36,627 bases of DNA from Saccoglossus kowalevskii (taxonomy: Eukaryota > Hemichordata > Enteropneusta > Harrimaniidae). The notes under the pieces were generated by a model, which was given only the letters and a program-made list of their open reading frames with translations, did no database searches and was not told the DNA's origin. Below are positions 8,892 through 19,778 of this stretch, piece after piece. Position 1 is the stretch's first letter, and each line of letters opens with the position of its first letter. The stretch lies in NCBI RefSeq assembly GCF_000003605.2, contig NW_003107670.1, positions 1-36,627 on the forward strand, read 5' to 3'. The translations under genes were made by a program, and so were the position numbers.

Positions 8892-9111
8892 TAATAGTGT
8901 TTTGCGTTTTTGTATAGTGCCACAAGGTGTTTTATGTCTAGATCCTAAAATTCCTGTCTAATTGACTGACTCATCTGATCCAGCACATCAATGTTATCTC
9001 TTTAATTTCGCAAATTCTTATCCGCTAACAGTATTCACCACGTATTTTTTTATTGAGTGCAGCTGGTGTTCTTGTGCAATCTTGCAGAAAACTAAATCGT
9101 AGCAGCCCATA

Positions 9112-9184
9112 CGACCCCGACGGGACTCGAACCCGCAATTTTCTGATTCGTAGTCAGACGCCTTATCCATTAGGCCACGGAGTC
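9112..9184 (-). tRNA. tRNA-Arg with ACG anticodon
   Basis: The anticodon loop reads CTACGAA, so position 34 is A and the anticodon is ACG, still an Arg anticodon (with inosine it would read CGU/CGC/CGA). G45 to A is the only other change. A box, B box, stems and terminator are intact. The change is a transversion, so it is not explained by CpG decay. The leader is also changed (tgaagaac in place of ttaagtac). Confidence 0.87.
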
Positions 9185-9368
9185 TGAAGAACATCTTCAT
9201 CCTGTGCCATCTAAGTTTTTTACGAACTCCTATTTACCTGGATAATTGAATAAGTCGTTGAATTGCGAATTAGCACCTGGTAAATTTATTCTTGAAATAG
9301 TTGCATGTTTGGCTGTGACAGGTGTAGCAGTTCAATTTTGCAGAACACACAATTATTGCATCGCCATA

Positions 9369-9438
9369 TGACCACGATGTGACTCGGACCGCAATTATGT
9401 GATTCGATGTCACATGCCTTATTCATTGGTATTTTATG
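9369..9438 (-). pseudogene. tRNA-Arg relic, mixed type
   Basis: tatgac with cgatgtgac. The flank near 9260 lacks about 22 bases. Confidence 0.75.
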
Positions 9439-9658
9439 TAATAGTGTTTTGCTTTTTTTTATAGTGCCACAAGGTGTTTTATGTCTAGATCCTAAAATTC
9501 CTGTCTAATTGACTGAGTCATCTGATCCAGCACATCAATGTTATCTCTTTAATTTCGCAAATTCTTATCCGCTAACAGTATTCACGACGTATTTTTTTAT
9601 TGAGTGCAGCTGGTGTTCTTGTGCAATCTTGCAGAAAACTAAATCGTAGCAGCCAATA

Positions 9659-9731
9659 CGACCCCGACGAGACTCGAACCCGCAATCTTCCGATTCGAAG
9701 TCAGACGCCTTATCCATTAGGCCACGGAGTC
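9659..9731 (-). tRNA. tRNA-Arg (UCG), two wobble changes
   Basis: C62 to U and A41 to G both leave G.U pairs, so all stems can still form. Confidence 0.9.
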
Positions 9732-9933
9732 TTAAGTACATCTTCATCCTGTGCCATCTAATTTTTTTACGAATTCCTATTTACCTGGATAATTGAATAA
9801 GTCGATGGGTTCTGCACATCCCCATATTTGCGAATTAGCACCTGCTAAATTTATTCTTGAAATAGTTGCATGTTTGGCTGTGACAGGTGTAGCAGTTCAA
9901 TTTTGCAGAACACACAATTATTGCATCGCCATA

Positions 9934-10003
9934 TGACCACAATGTCACTCGGACCGCAATTATGTGATTCGATGTCACATGCCTTGTTCGTTGGTATTTT
10001 ATG
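9934..10003 (-). pseudogene. tRNA-Arg relic, A type
   Basis: ttgtaat form with ccttgttcg. Confidence 0.76.
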
Positions 10004-10229
10004 TTGTAATAGTATTTTGCGTTTTTTTTATAGTGCCACAATGTGTTTTATATGTCTAGATCCTAAAATTCCTGTCTAATTGACTGACTCATCTGATCCA
10101 GCACATCAATGTTATCTCTTTAATTTCGCAAATTCTTATCCGCTAATAGTATTCACCACGTATTTTTTTATTGAGTGCTGCTGGTGTTCTTGTGCAATCT
10201 TGCAGAAAACTAAATCGTAGCAGCCAATA

Positions 10230-10302
10230 CGACCCCGACGGAACTCGAACCCGCAATCTTCTGATTCGAAGTCAGACGCCTTATCCCTTAGGCCACGGAG
10301 TC
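10230..10302 (-). tRNA. tRNA-Arg (UCG), C61U and D-loop change
   Basis: C61 to U (G53.U61 wobble, B-box change) and U16 to G in the D loop. Its twin with the same two changes is at 31540, part of a duplicated segment. Confidence 0.85.
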
Positions 10303-10505
10303 TTAAGTACATCTTCATCCTGTTCCATCTAATTTTTTTTACGAATTCCTATTTACCTGGATAATTGAATATGCCTTTGTGTTCTGCACATTCCCATATT
10401 TGCGAATTAGCACCTTGTGAATTTATTCTTGAAATAGTTTCATGTTTGGCTGTGACAGGTGTGGCAGTTCAATTTTGCAGAACACACAATTATTGCGTCG
10501 CCATA

Positions 10506-10575
10506 CGACCACGATGTAACTCGGACCGCAATTATGTGATTCGATGTCACATGCCTTATTCATTGGTATTTTATG
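10506..10575 (-). pseudogene. tRNA-Arg relic, C type with gtaac
   Basis: cgatgtaactcgg, shared with 11475 and 31816. Confidence 0.76.
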
Positions 10576-10799
10576 TAATAGTGTTTTGCGTTTTTTTTAT
10601 AGTGCCACAAGGTGTTTTATATGTCTAGATCCTAAAATTCCTGTATAATTGACTGACTCATCTGATCCAGCTCATCAATGTTATCTCTTTAATTTTGCAA
10701 ATTTTTATCCGCTAATAGTATTCACCATGTAGTTTTTTTATTGAGTGCTGCTGGTGTTCTTGTGCAATCTTGCAGAAAACTAAATCGTAGCAGCCAATA

Positions 10800-10872
10800 C
10801 GACCCCGACGGGACTCGAACCCGCAATCTTCTGATTCGAAGTCAGACGCCTTATCGATTAGGCCACGGAGTC
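10800..10872 (-). tRNA. tRNA-Arg (UCG), D-loop GG disrupted
   Basis: The first G of the conserved D-loop GG pair is C (plus-strand g at 10856). This would weaken D-loop/T-loop contact and the A box. The rest is consensus. Confidence 0.85.
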
Positions 10873-11081
10873 TTAAGAACATCTTCATCCTGTGCCATCT
10901 AATTTTCTTACGAATTCCTATTTACCTCGATAGTTGAATAAGTCGTTGGGTTCTGCACATCCCCATATTTGCGAATTGCGAATTTGCACCTGCTAAATTT
11001 ATTCTTGAAATAGTTGCATGTTTGGCTGTGACAGGTGTAGCAGTTCAATTTTCCAGAACACACAATTATTGCATCGCCATA

Positions 11082-11151
11082 TGACCACTATGTGACTCGG
11101 ACCGCAATTATGTGATTCGATGTCACATGCCTTATTCGTTGGTATTTTATG
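11082..11151 (-). pseudogene. tRNA-Arg relic, A-like
   Basis: accactatgtgac, with ttccagaac upstream. Same marks as the relic at 36505. Confidence 0.75.
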
Positions 11152-11364
11152 TAATAGTAGTTTGCGTTTTTTTTTTTATAGTGCCACAAGGTGTTTTATG
11201 TGTCTAGATCCTAAAATTCCTGTCAAATTGACTGAGTCATCTGATCCAGCACATCAATGTTATTTCATTAATTTCGCAAATTCTTATCCGCTAACAGTAT
11301 TCACGACGTATTTTTTTATTGAGTGCAGCTGGTGTTCTTGTGCAATCTTGCAGAAAACTAAATC

Positions 11365-11367
11365 GAA
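11365..11367. other. Deletion joint: unit lacking its tRNA-Arg
   Basis: Sequence jumps from the tRNA trailer (aaatcg) straight to gcgaattagcacc of the other flank. The next tRNA is 970 bp away instead of about 1136, so about 166 bp including one tRNA are missing. Confidence 0.8.
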
Positions 11368-11474
11368 TTTGCGAATTAGCACCTTGTGAATTTATTCTTG
11401 AAATAGTTTCATGTTTGGCTGTGACAGGTGTAGCAGTTCAATTTTGCAGAACACACAATTATTGCGTCGCCATA

Positions 11475-11544
11475 CGACCACGATGTAACTCGGACCGCAA
11501 TTATGTGATTCGATGTCACATGCCTTATTCGTTGGTATTTTATG
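11475..11544 (-). pseudogene. tRNA-Arg relic, C type with gtaac
   Basis: C-type 5' part with the ttgtaat tail of A types, a likely recombinant. It follows the tRNA-less joint at 11365. Confidence 0.75.
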
Positions 11545-11769
11545 TTGTAATAGTATTTTGCGTTTTTTTATAGTGCCACAAGGTGTTTTATATGTCTAGA
11601 TCCTAAAATTCCTGTCTAATTGACTGACTCATCTGATCCAGCTCATCAATGTTATCTCTTTAATTTTGCAAATTTTTATCCGCTAATAGTATTCACCATG
11701 TATTTTTTTATTGAGTGCTGCTGGTGTTCTTGTGCAATCTTGCAGAAAACTAAATCGAAGCAGCCAATA

Positions 11770-11842
11770 CGACCCCGACGGGACTCGAACCCGCAATCTT
11801 CTGATTCGAAGTCAGACGCCTTATCCATTAGGCCACGGAGTC
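11770..11842 (-). tRNA. tRNA-Arg (UCG), consensus copy
   Basis: Identical to the 3468 copy. The trailer has atcgaagc for atcgtagc. Confidence 0.95.
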
Positions 11843-12044
11843 TTAAGTACATCTTCATCCTGTGCCATCTAATTTTTTTACGAATTCCTATTTACCTGGA
11901 TAGTTGAATTAGTCGTTGGGTTCTGCACATCCCCATATTTGCGAATTAGCACCTGGTAAATTTATTCTTGAAATAGTTGCATGTTTGGCTGTGACAGGTG
12001 TAGCAGTTCAATTTTGCAGAACACACAATTATTGCATCGCCATA

Positions 12045-12114
12045 TGACCACAATGTCACTGGGACCGCAATTATGTAATTCGATGTCACATGCCTTATTC
12101 GTTGGTATTTTATG
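12045..12114 (-). pseudogene. tRNA-Arg relic, A type
   Basis: actggg for actcgg, and tgtaatt breaks one anticodon-stem pair; ttgcaatag tail as at 32386. Confidence 0.74.
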
Positions 12115-12340
12115 TTGCAATAGTATTTTGCGTTTTTTTTATAGTGCCACAAGGTGTTTTATATGTCTAGATCCTAAAATTCCTGTATAATTGACTGACT
12201 CATCTGATCCAGCTCATCAATGTTATCTCTTTAATTTTGCAAATTTTTATCCGCTAATAGTATTCACCATGTATTTTTGTATTGAGTGCTGCTGGTGTTC
12301 TTGTGCAATCTTGCAGAAAACTAAATCGTAGCAGCCAATA

Positions 12341-12413
12341 CGACCCCGACGGGACTCGAACCCGCAATCTTCTGATTCGAAGTCAGACGCCTTATCCATT
12401 AGGCCACGGAGTC
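12341..12413 (-). tRNA. tRNA-Arg (UCG), consensus copy
   Basis: Identical to the 3468 copy. The following unit is cut short by the deletion at 12507. Confidence 0.95.
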
Positions 12414-12506
12414 TTAAGTACATCTTCATCCTGTGCCATCTAATTTTTTTACGAATTCCTATTTACCTGGATAATTGAAAAAGTCGTTGGGTTCTGTACA
12501 TCCCCA

Positions 12507-12511
12507 TTTTT
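12507..12511. other. Deletion joint: unit lacking the degenerate half
   Basis: catcccca runs directly into tttttatagtg. The whole relic and its flank (about 200 bp) are missing, giving a 371-bp tRNA-to-tRNA spacing. Confidence 0.8.
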
Positions 12512-12711
12512 ATAGTGCCACAAGGTGTTTTATATGTCTAGATACTAAAATTCCTGTCTAATTGACTGACTCATCTGATGCAGCACATCAATGTTATCTC
12601 TTTAATTTCGCAAATTCTTATCCGCTAATAGTATTCACCATGTATTCTTTTATTGAGTGCTGGTGGTGTTCTTGTGGAATCTTGCAGAAAACTAAATCGT
12701 AGCAGCCCATA

Positions 12712-12784
12712 CAACCCCGACGGGACTCGAACCCGAAATCTTCTGATTCGAAGTCCGACGCCTTATCCATTAGGCCACGGAGTC
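12712..12784 (-). tRNA. tRNA-Arg (UCG), diverged copy
   Basis: C72 to U (G1.U72), G49 to U (U49/U65 mismatch) and U29 to G (G29/A41 mismatch). Probably a weak or dead copy. Confidence 0.75.
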
Positions 12785-12993
12785 TTAAGTACATCTTCAT
12801 CCTGTGCCATCTAATTTTTTACGAATTCCTATTTACCTGGATAATTGAATAAGTCGTTGGGTTCTGCACATCCCCATATTTGCGAATTTGCGAATTTGCA
12901 CCTGCTAAATTTATTCTTGAAATAGTTGCATGTTTGGCTGTGACAGGTGTAGCAGTTCAATTTTGCAGAACGCACAATTATTGCATCGCCATA

Positions 12994-13063
12994 TGACCAC
13001 AATGTGACTCGGACCGCAATTATGTGATTCGATGTCACATGCCTTATTCGTTGGTATTTTATG
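12994..13063 (-). pseudogene. tRNA-Arg relic, A type with gtgac
   Basis: The flank has a duplicated gcgaattt. Confidence 0.75.
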
Positions 13064-13288
13064 TAATAGTATTTTGCGTTTTTTTTTTATAGTGCCACAA
13101 GGTGTTTTATGTGTCTAGATCCTAAAATTTCTTTCTAATTGACTGAGTTATCTGATCCAGCACATCAATGTTATCTCTTTAATTTCGCAAATTCTTATCC
13201 GCTAACAGTATTCACGACGTATTTTTTTATTAAGTGCTGCTGGTGTTCTTGTGCAATCTTGCAGAAAACTAAATCGTAGCAGCCCATA

Positions 13289-13361
13289 CGACCCCGACGG
13301 GACTCGAACCCGCAATCTTCTGATTCGAAGTCAGACGCCTTATCCATTAGGCCACGGAGTC
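13289..13361 (-). tRNA. tRNA-Arg (UCG), consensus copy
   Basis: Identical to the 3468 copy. The leader has tttagtac, which removes the usual AflII motif. Confidence 0.95.
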
Positions 13362-13563
13362 TTTAGTACATCTTCATCCTGTGCCATCTAATTTTTTTAC
13401 GAATTCCTATTTACCTGGATAATTGAATAAGTCGTTGGGTTCTGCACATCCCCATATTTGCGAATTAGCACCTGCTAAATTTATTCTTGAAATAGTTGCA
13501 TGTTTGGCTGTGACAGGTGTAGCAGTTCAATTTTGCAGAACACACAATTATTGCATCGCCATA

Positions 13564-13633
13564 CGACCACAATGTGACTCGGACCGCAATTATGTGATTC
13601 GATGTCACATGCCTTATTCGTTGGTATTTTATG
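13564..13633 (-). pseudogene. tRNA-Arg relic, mixed type
   Basis: As 6551. Confidence 0.76.
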
Positions 13634-13838
13634 TAATAGTGTTTTGCGTTTTTTTATAGTGCCACAAGGTGTTTTATGTCTAGATCCTAAAATTCCTGTC
13701 TAATTGACTGACTCATCTGATCCAGCACATCAATGTTATCTCTTTAATTTCGCAAATTCTTATCCGCTAACAGTATTAATTAAGTGCAGCTGGTGTTCTT
13801 GTGCAATCTTGCAGAAAACTAAATCGTAGCAGCCAATA

Positions 13839-13911
13839 CAACCACGACGGGACTCGAACCCGCAATCTTCTGATTCGAAGTCAGACGCCTTATCTATTAG
13901 GCCACGGAGTC
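13839..13911 (-). tRNA. tRNA-Arg (UCG), three changes
   Basis: C72 to U (G1.U72 wobble), G68 to U (C5/U68 mismatch) and the first D-loop G to A. Confidence 0.77.
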
Positions 13912-14114
13912 TTAAGTACATTTTCATCCTGTGCCATCTAATTTTTTTTACGAATTCCTATTTACCTGAATAATTGAATATGTCGTTGAGTTCTGCACAT
14001 CCCCATATTTGCGAATTAGCACCTGGTGAATTTATTCTTGAAATAGTTGCATGTTTAGCTGTGACAGGTGTAGCAGTTCAATTTTGCAGAACACACAATT
14101 ATTGCATCGCCATA

Positions 14115-14184
14115 TGACCACAATGTCACTCGGACCGCAATTATGTGATTCGATGTCACATGCCTTATTCGTTGGTATTTTATG
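14115..14184 (-). pseudogene. tRNA-Arg relic, A type
   Basis: ttgtaat form; tail gcgggtttt. Confidence 0.76.
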
Positions 14185-14412
14185 TTGTAATAGTATTTTG
14201 CGGGTTTTTTTTATAGTGCCACAAGGTGTTTTATATGTCTAGATCCTAAAATTCCTGTCTAATTGACTGACTCATCTGATCCAGCACATCAATGTTATCT
14301 CTTTAATTTCGCAAATTCTTATCCGCTAACAGTATTCACGACGTATTTTTTTATTGAGTGTAGCTGATGTTCTTGTGCAATCTTGCAGAAAACTAAATCG
14401 TAGCAGCCAATA

Positions 14413-14485
14413 CGACCCCGACGAGACTCGAACCCGAAATCTTCTGATTCGAAGTCAGACGCCTTATCCATTAGGCCACGGAGTC
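14413..14485 (-). tRNA. tRNA-Arg (UCG), T-stem variants
   Basis: C62 to U (wobble) and G49 to U (U/U at the base of the T stem). The G49 change recurs through 16-23 kb. Confidence 0.85.
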
Positions 14486-14688
14486 TTAAGTACATCTTCA
14501 TCCTGTGCCATCTAATTTTTTTTACGAATTCCTATTTACCTGGATAATTGAATATGTCGTTGGGTTCTGCACATCCCCATATTTGCGAATTAGCACCTGG
14601 TGAATTTATTCTTGAAATAGTTGCATGTTTAGCTGTGACAGGTGTAGCAGTTCAATTTTGCAGAACACACAATTATTGCGTCGCTATA

Positions 14689-14758
14689 CGACCACGATGT
14701 GACTCGGACCGCAATTATGTGATTCGATGTCACATGCCTTATTCATTGGTATTTTATG
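14689..14758 (-). pseudogene. tRNA-Arg relic, C type
   Basis: As 364; tail tgctttgcg. Confidence 0.77.
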
Positions 14759-14963
14759 TAATAGTGCTTTGCGTTTTTGTATAGTGCCACAAGGTGTTTT
14801 ATGTCTAGATCCTAAAATTCCTGTCTAATTGACTGAGTCATCTGATCCAGCACATCAATGTTATCTCTTTAATTTCGCAAATTCTTATCCGCTAACAGTA
14901 TTTATTAAGTGCAGCTGGTGTTCTTGTTCAATCTTGCAGAAAACTAAATCGTAGCAGCCAATA

Positions 14964-15036
14964 CGACCCCGACGGGACTCGAACCCGCAATCTTCTGATT
15001 CGAAGTCAGACGCCTTATCCATTAGGCCAAGGAGTT
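14964..15036 (-). tRNA. tRNA-Arg (UCG), acceptor end altered (G1A, G7U)
   Basis: G1 to A and G7 to U break both end pairs of the acceptor stem. Copies at 21953 and 30970 carry the same pair of changes, together with cttgttcaatc in the trailer and, in the next relic, gcgaacac. Confidence 0.82.
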
Positions 15037-15238
15037 TTAAGTACATTTTCATCCTGTGCCATCTAATTTTTTTTACGAATTCCTATTTACCTGAATAATT
15101 GAATATGTCGTTGAGTTCTGCACATCCCCATATTTGCGAATTAGCACCTGGTGAATTTATTCTTGAAATAGTTGCATGTTTAGCTGTGACAGGTGTAGCA
15201 GTTCAATTTTGCGAACACACAATTATTGCGTCGCCATA

Positions 15239-15308
15239 CGACCACGATGTGACTCGGACCGCAATTATGTGATTCGATGTCACATGCCTTATTCATTGGT
15301 ATTTTATG
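15239..15308 (-). pseudogene. tRNA-Arg relic, C type
   Basis: Upstream gcgaacac lacks two bases of gcagaacac, a family mark with 22229 and 31245. Confidence 0.77.
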
Positions 15309-15528
15309 TAATAGTGTTTTGCGTTTTTTTATAGTGCCACAAGGTGTTTTATGTCTAGATCTTAAAATTCCTGTCTAATTGACTGAGTCATCTGATCCAG
15401 CACATCAATGTTATCTCTTTAATTTCGCAAATTATTATCCGCTAACAGTATTCACGACGTATTTTTTTATTGAGTGCAGCTGGTGTTCTTGTGCAATCTT
15501 GCAGAAAACTAAATCGCAGCAGCCTATA

Positions 15529-15601
15529 CGACCCCGACGGGACTCGAACCCGCAATCTTCTAATTCGAAGTCAGACGCCTTATCCATTAGGCCACGGAGT
15601 C
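15529..15601 (-). tRNA. tRNA-Arg (UCG), C40U
   Basis: One change, leaving G30.U40 in the anticodon stem. The trailer is cgcagcagccta, shared with the 19504 copy. Confidence 0.9.
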
Positions 15602-15803
15602 TTAAGTACATCTTCATCCTGTGCCATCTAATTTTTTTACGAATTCCTATTTACCTGGATAATTGAATAAGTCGTTGGGTACTGCATATCCCCATATTTG
15701 CGAAATTGCACCTGCTAAATTTATTCTTGAAATAGTTGCATGTTTGGCTGTGACAGGTGTAGCAGTTCAATTTTGCAGAACACACAATTATTGCGTCGCC
15801 ATA

Positions 15804-15873
15804 CGACCACGATGTGACTCGGACCGCAATTATGTGATTCGATGTCACATGCCTTAATCATTGGTATTTTATG
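15804..15873 (-). pseudogene. tRNA-Arg relic, C type
   Basis: ccttaatcattgg and a downstream caagctg mark. Confidence 0.77.
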
Positions 15874-16097
15874 TAATAGTATTTTGCGTTTTTTTTTATA
15901 GTGCCACAAGCTGTTTTATATGTCTAGATCCTAAAATTCCTGTCTAATTGACTGACTCATCTGATCCAGCAGATCAATGGTATCTCTTTAATTTCGCAAA
16001 TTCTTATCCGCTAACAGTATTCACGACGTGTTTTTTTATTGAGTGCAGCTGATGTTCTTGTGCAATCTTGCAGAAAACTAAATCGTAGCAGCCAATA

Positions 16098-16170
16098 CGA
16101 CCCCGACGGGACTCGAATCCGAAATCTTATGATTTGAAGTCAGACGCCTTATCCATTAGGCCACGGAGTA
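16098..16170 (-). tRNA. tRNA-Arg-like with UCA anticodon, degraded
   Basis: G36 to A (plus-strand t at 16135) gives loop CTTCAAA and anticodon UCA, complementary to UGA. It also has G53 to A, G49 to U, G42 to U and G1 to U, which break the T stem, the anticodon stem and the acceptor end. Most likely a pseudogene. Confidence 0.75.
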
Positions 16171-16374
16171 TTAAGTACATCTTCATCCTGTGCCATCTAT
16201 TTTTTTTTTACGAATTCCTATTTACCTGGATAATTGAATATGTCGTTGGGTTCTGCACATCCCCATATTTGCGAATTAGCATCTGGTGAATTTATTCTTG
16301 AAATAGTTGCATGTTTGGCTGTGACAGGTGTAGCAGTTCAATTTTGCAGAACACACAATTATTGCGTCGCCATA

Positions 16375-16444
16375 CGACCACGATGTGACTCGGACCGCAA
16401 TTATGTGATTCGATGTCACATGCCTTAATCATTGGTATTTTATG
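16375..16444 (-). pseudogene. tRNA-Arg relic, C type
   Basis: ccttaatc form. Confidence 0.77.
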
Positions 16445-16664
16445 TAATAGTGTTTTGCGTTTTTTTATAGTGCCACAAGGTTTTTTATGTCTAGATCCTA
16501 AAATTCCTGTCTAATTGACTGCCTCATCTGATCCAGCACATCAATGTTATCTCTTTAATTTCGCAAATTCTTATCCGCTAACAGTATTCACGACGTATTT
16601 TTTTATTGAGTGCAGCTGATGTTCTTGTGCAATCTTGCAGAAAACTAAATCGTAGCAGCCAATA

Positions 16665-16737
16665 CGACCCCGACGGGACTCGAATCCAAAATCTTCTGAT
16701 TTGAAGTCAGACGCCTTATCCATTAGGCCACGGAGTA
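16665..16737 (-). tRNA. tRNA-Arg-like with UCA anticodon, degraded
   Basis: UCA anticodon plus G53 to A, C50 to U, G49 to U and G1 to U. The T stem has mismatches at both ends and the B box is changed. It is a near repeat of the 16098 unit. Confidence 0.75.
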
Positions 16738-16941
16738 TTAAGTACATCTTCATCCTGTGCCATCTATTTTTTTTTTACGAATTCCTATTTACCTGGATAA
16801 TTGAATATGTCGTTGGGTTCTGCACATCCCCATATTTGCGAATTAGCATCTGGTGAATTTATTCTTGAAATAGTTGCATGTTTGGCTGTGACAGGTGTAG
16901 CAGTTCAATTTTGCAGAACACACAATTATTGCGTCGCCATA

Positions 16942-17011
16942 CGACCACGATGTGACTCGGACCGCAATTATGTGATTCGATGTCACATGCCTTAATCATT
17001 GGTATTTTATG
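16942..17011 (-). pseudogene. tRNA-Arg relic, C type
   Basis: ccttaatc form, near copy of 16375. Confidence 0.77.
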
Positions 17012-17231
17012 TAATAGTGTTTTGCGTTTTTTTATAGTGCCACAAGGTGTTTTATGTCTAGATCCTAAAATTCCTGTCTAATTGACTGCCTCATCTGATC
17101 CAGCACATCAATGTTATCTCTTTAATTTCGCAAATTCTTATCCGCTAACAGTATTTACGACGTATTTTTTTATTGAGTGCAGCTGGTGTTCTTGTGCAAT
17201 CTTGCAGAAAACTAAATCGTAGCAGCCAATA

Positions 17232-17304
17232 CGACCCCGACAGGACTTGAACCCGCAATCTTCTGATTCGAAGTCAGACGCCTTATCCATTAGGCCACGG
17301 AGTC
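17232..17304 (-). tRNA. tRNA-Arg (UCG), C63U and G57A
   Basis: C63 to U is a G.U wobble. G57 to A gives B box GGTTCAAGTCC, still a purine and acceptable. Twin at 23655. Confidence 0.9.
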
Positions 17305-17507
17305 TTAAGTACATCTTCATACTGTGCCATCTAATTTTTTTTACGAATTCCTATTTACCTGGATAATTGAATATGTCGTTGGGTTCTGCACATCCCCATA
17401 TTTGCGAATTAGCACCTGGTGAATTTATTCTTGAAATAGTTGCATGTTTGGCTGTGACAGGTGTAGCAGTTCAATTTTGCAGAACACACAATTATTGCGT
17501 CGCCATA

Positions 17508-17577
17508 CGACCACGATGTGACTCGGACCGCAATTATGTGATTCGATGTCACATGCTTTATTCATTGGTATTTTATG
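17508..17577 (-). pseudogene. tRNA-Arg relic, C type
   Basis: atgctttattc form, shared with 23931. Confidence 0.77.
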
Positions 17578-17797
17578 TAATAGTGTTTTGCGTTTTTTTA
17601 TAGTGCCACAAGGTGTTTTATGTCTAGATCCTAAAATTCCTGTCTAATTGACAGACTCAACTGATCCAGCACATCAATGTTATCTCTTTAATTTCGCAAA
17701 TTCTTATCAGCTAACAGTATTTACGACGTATTTTTTTATTGAGTGCAGCTGGTGTTCTTGTGCAATCTTGCAGAAAACTAAATCGTAGCAGCCCATA

Positions 17798-17870
17798 CGA
17801 CCCCGACGGGACTCGAACCCGAAATCTTCTGATTCGAAGTCAGACGCCTTATCCATTAGGCCACGGAGTA
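17798..17870 (-). tRNA. tRNA-Arg (UCG), G49U and G1U
   Basis: Mismatches at the base of the T stem and at the first acceptor pair (cggagta on the plus strand). Confidence 0.82.
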
Positions 17871-18073
17871 TTAAGTACATCTTCATCCTGTGCCATCTAA
17901 TTTTTTTTACGAATTCCTATTTACCTGGATAATTGAATAAGTCGTTGGGTTCTGCACATCCCCATATTTGCGAATTTGCACCTGGTAAATTTATTTTTGA
18001 AATAGTTGCATGTTTGGCTGTGACAGGTGTAGCAGTTCAATGTTGCAGAACACACAATTATTGCATCGCCATA

Positions 18074-18143
18074 TGACCACAATGTCACTCGGACCGCAAT
18101 TATGTGATTCGATGTCACATGCCTTATTCGTTGGTATTTTATG
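18074..18143 (-). pseudogene. tRNA-Arg relic, A type
   Basis: ttgtaat form; caatgttgcag upstream. Confidence 0.76.
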
Positions 18144-18372
18144 TTGTAATAGTATGTTGCGGTTTTTTTTTATAGTGCCACAAGGTGTTTTATATGTCTA
18201 GATCCTAAAATTCCTGTCTAATTGACTGACTCATCTGATCCAGCACATCAATGTTATCTCTTTAATTTCGCAAATTCTTATCCGCTAACAGTATTCACGA
18301 CGTATTTTTTTTATTGAGTGCAGCTGATGTTTTTGTGCAATCTTGCAGAAAACTAAATCGTAGCAGCCAATA

Positions 18373-18445
18373 CGACCCCGACGGGACTCGAACCCGAAAT
18401 CTTCTGATTCGAAGTCAGACGCCTTATCCATTAGGCCACGGAGTA
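18373..18445 (-). tRNA. tRNA-Arg (UCG), G49U and G1U
   Basis: Same two changes as the 17798 copy. Confidence 0.82.
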
Positions 18446-18647
18446 TTAAGTACATCTTCATCCTGTGCCATCTAATTTTTTTTACGAATTCCTATTTACC
18501 TGGATAATTGACTATGTCGTTGGGTTCTGCACATCCCCATATTTGCGAATTAGCATCTGGTGAATTTATTCTTGAAATAGTTGCATGTTTGGCTGTGACA
18601 GGTGTAGCAGTTCAATTTGCAGAACACACAATTATTGCGTCGCCATA

Positions 18648-18717
18648 CGACCACGATGTGACTCGGACCGCAATTATGTGATTCGATGTCACATGCCTTA
18701 TTCATTGGTATTTTATG
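18648..18717 (-). pseudogene. tRNA-Arg relic, C type
   Basis: As 364; one t lost in caatttgcag upstream. Confidence 0.77.
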
Positions 18718-18937
18718 TAATAGTGTTTTGCGTTTTTTTACAGTGCCACAAGGTGTTTTATGTCTAGATCGTAAAATTCCTGTCTAATTGACTGACTCAT
18801 CTGATCCAGCACATCAATGTTATCTCTTTAATTTCGCAAATTCTTATCCGCTAACAGTATTCACGACGCATTTTTTTATTGAGTGCAGCTGGTGTTCTTG
18901 TGCAATCTTGCAGAAAACTAAATCGTAGCAGCCAATA

Positions 18938-19010
18938 CGACCCGGACGGGACTCGAACCCGCAATCTTCTGATTCGAAGTCAGACGCCTTGTCCATTAGG
19001 CCACGGAGTT
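18938..19010 (-). tRNA. tRNA-Arg (UCG), acceptor variants
   Basis: G67 to C (C6/C67), G1 to A (A1/C72) and a U20 to C change in the D loop. Confidence 0.8.
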
Positions 19011-19213
19011 TTAAGTACATCTTCATCCTGTGCCATCTAATTTTTTTTACGAAGTCCTATTTACCTGGATAATTGAATATGTCTTTGGGTTCTGCACATC
19101 CCCATATTTGCGAATTAGCACCTGGTGAATTTATTCTTGAAATAGTTGCATGTTTGGCTGTGACAGGTGTAGCAGTTCAATTTTGCAGAACACACAATTA
19201 TTGCGTCGCCATA

Positions 19214-19283
19214 CGACCACGATGTGACTCGGACCGCAATTATGTGATTCGATGTCACATGCCTAATTCATTGGTATTTTATG
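19214..19283 (-). pseudogene. tRNA-Arg relic, C type
   Basis: cctaattc form. Confidence 0.77.
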
Positions 19284-19503
19284 TAATAGTGTTTTGCGTT
19301 TTTGTATAGTGCCACAAGGTGTTTTATGTCTCGATCCTAAAATTCCTGTCTAATTGACTGACTCATCTGATCCAGCACATCAATGTTATCTCTTTAATTT
19401 CGCAAATTCTTATCCGCTAACAGTATTCACGACGTATTTTTTTATTGAGTGCAGCTGGTGTTCTTGTGCAATCTTGCAGAAAACTAAATCGCAGCAGCCT
19501 ATA

Positions 19504-19576
19504 CGACCCCGACGGGACTCGAACCCGCAATCTTCTGATTCGAAGTCAGACGCCTTATCCATTAGGCCACGGAGTC
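19504..19576 (-). tRNA. tRNA-Arg (UCG), consensus copy
   Basis: Identical to the 3468 copy. The trailer cgcagcagccta links it to the 15529 unit. Confidence 0.95.
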
Positions 19577-19778
19577 TTAAGTACATCTTCATCCTGTGCC
19601 ATCTAATTTTTTTACGAATTCCTATTTACCTGGATAATTGAATAAGTCGTTGGGTTCTGCATATCCCCATATTTGCGAATTTGCACCTGCTAAATTTATT
19701 CTTGAAATAGTTGCATGTTTGGCTGTGACAGGTGTAGCAGTTCAATTTTGCAGAACACACAATTATTGCATCGCCATA

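Larger units (their letters stand above)
10136..10945. repeat. Higher-order duplication, partner 31446-32256
   Basis: Shared rare forms in order: ctaatagtattcacc, ttatccctta in the tRNA, tgttccatct, atgcctttgtgttc, cattcccat, caccttgtg and gtaactcgg, at an offset of 21310-21311 bp. Confidence 0.78.
15804..17625. repeat. Higher-order duplication, copy 1 (partner 22229-24045)
   Basis: Ordered rare marks match the partner at an offset of 6423-6425 bp: caagctg, two UCA tRNA units, the cgaacttgaac-type G57A tRNA and atgctttattc. The block to its left (about 14900-15300) matches 21890-22290 at an offset one unit longer. Confidence 0.8.
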
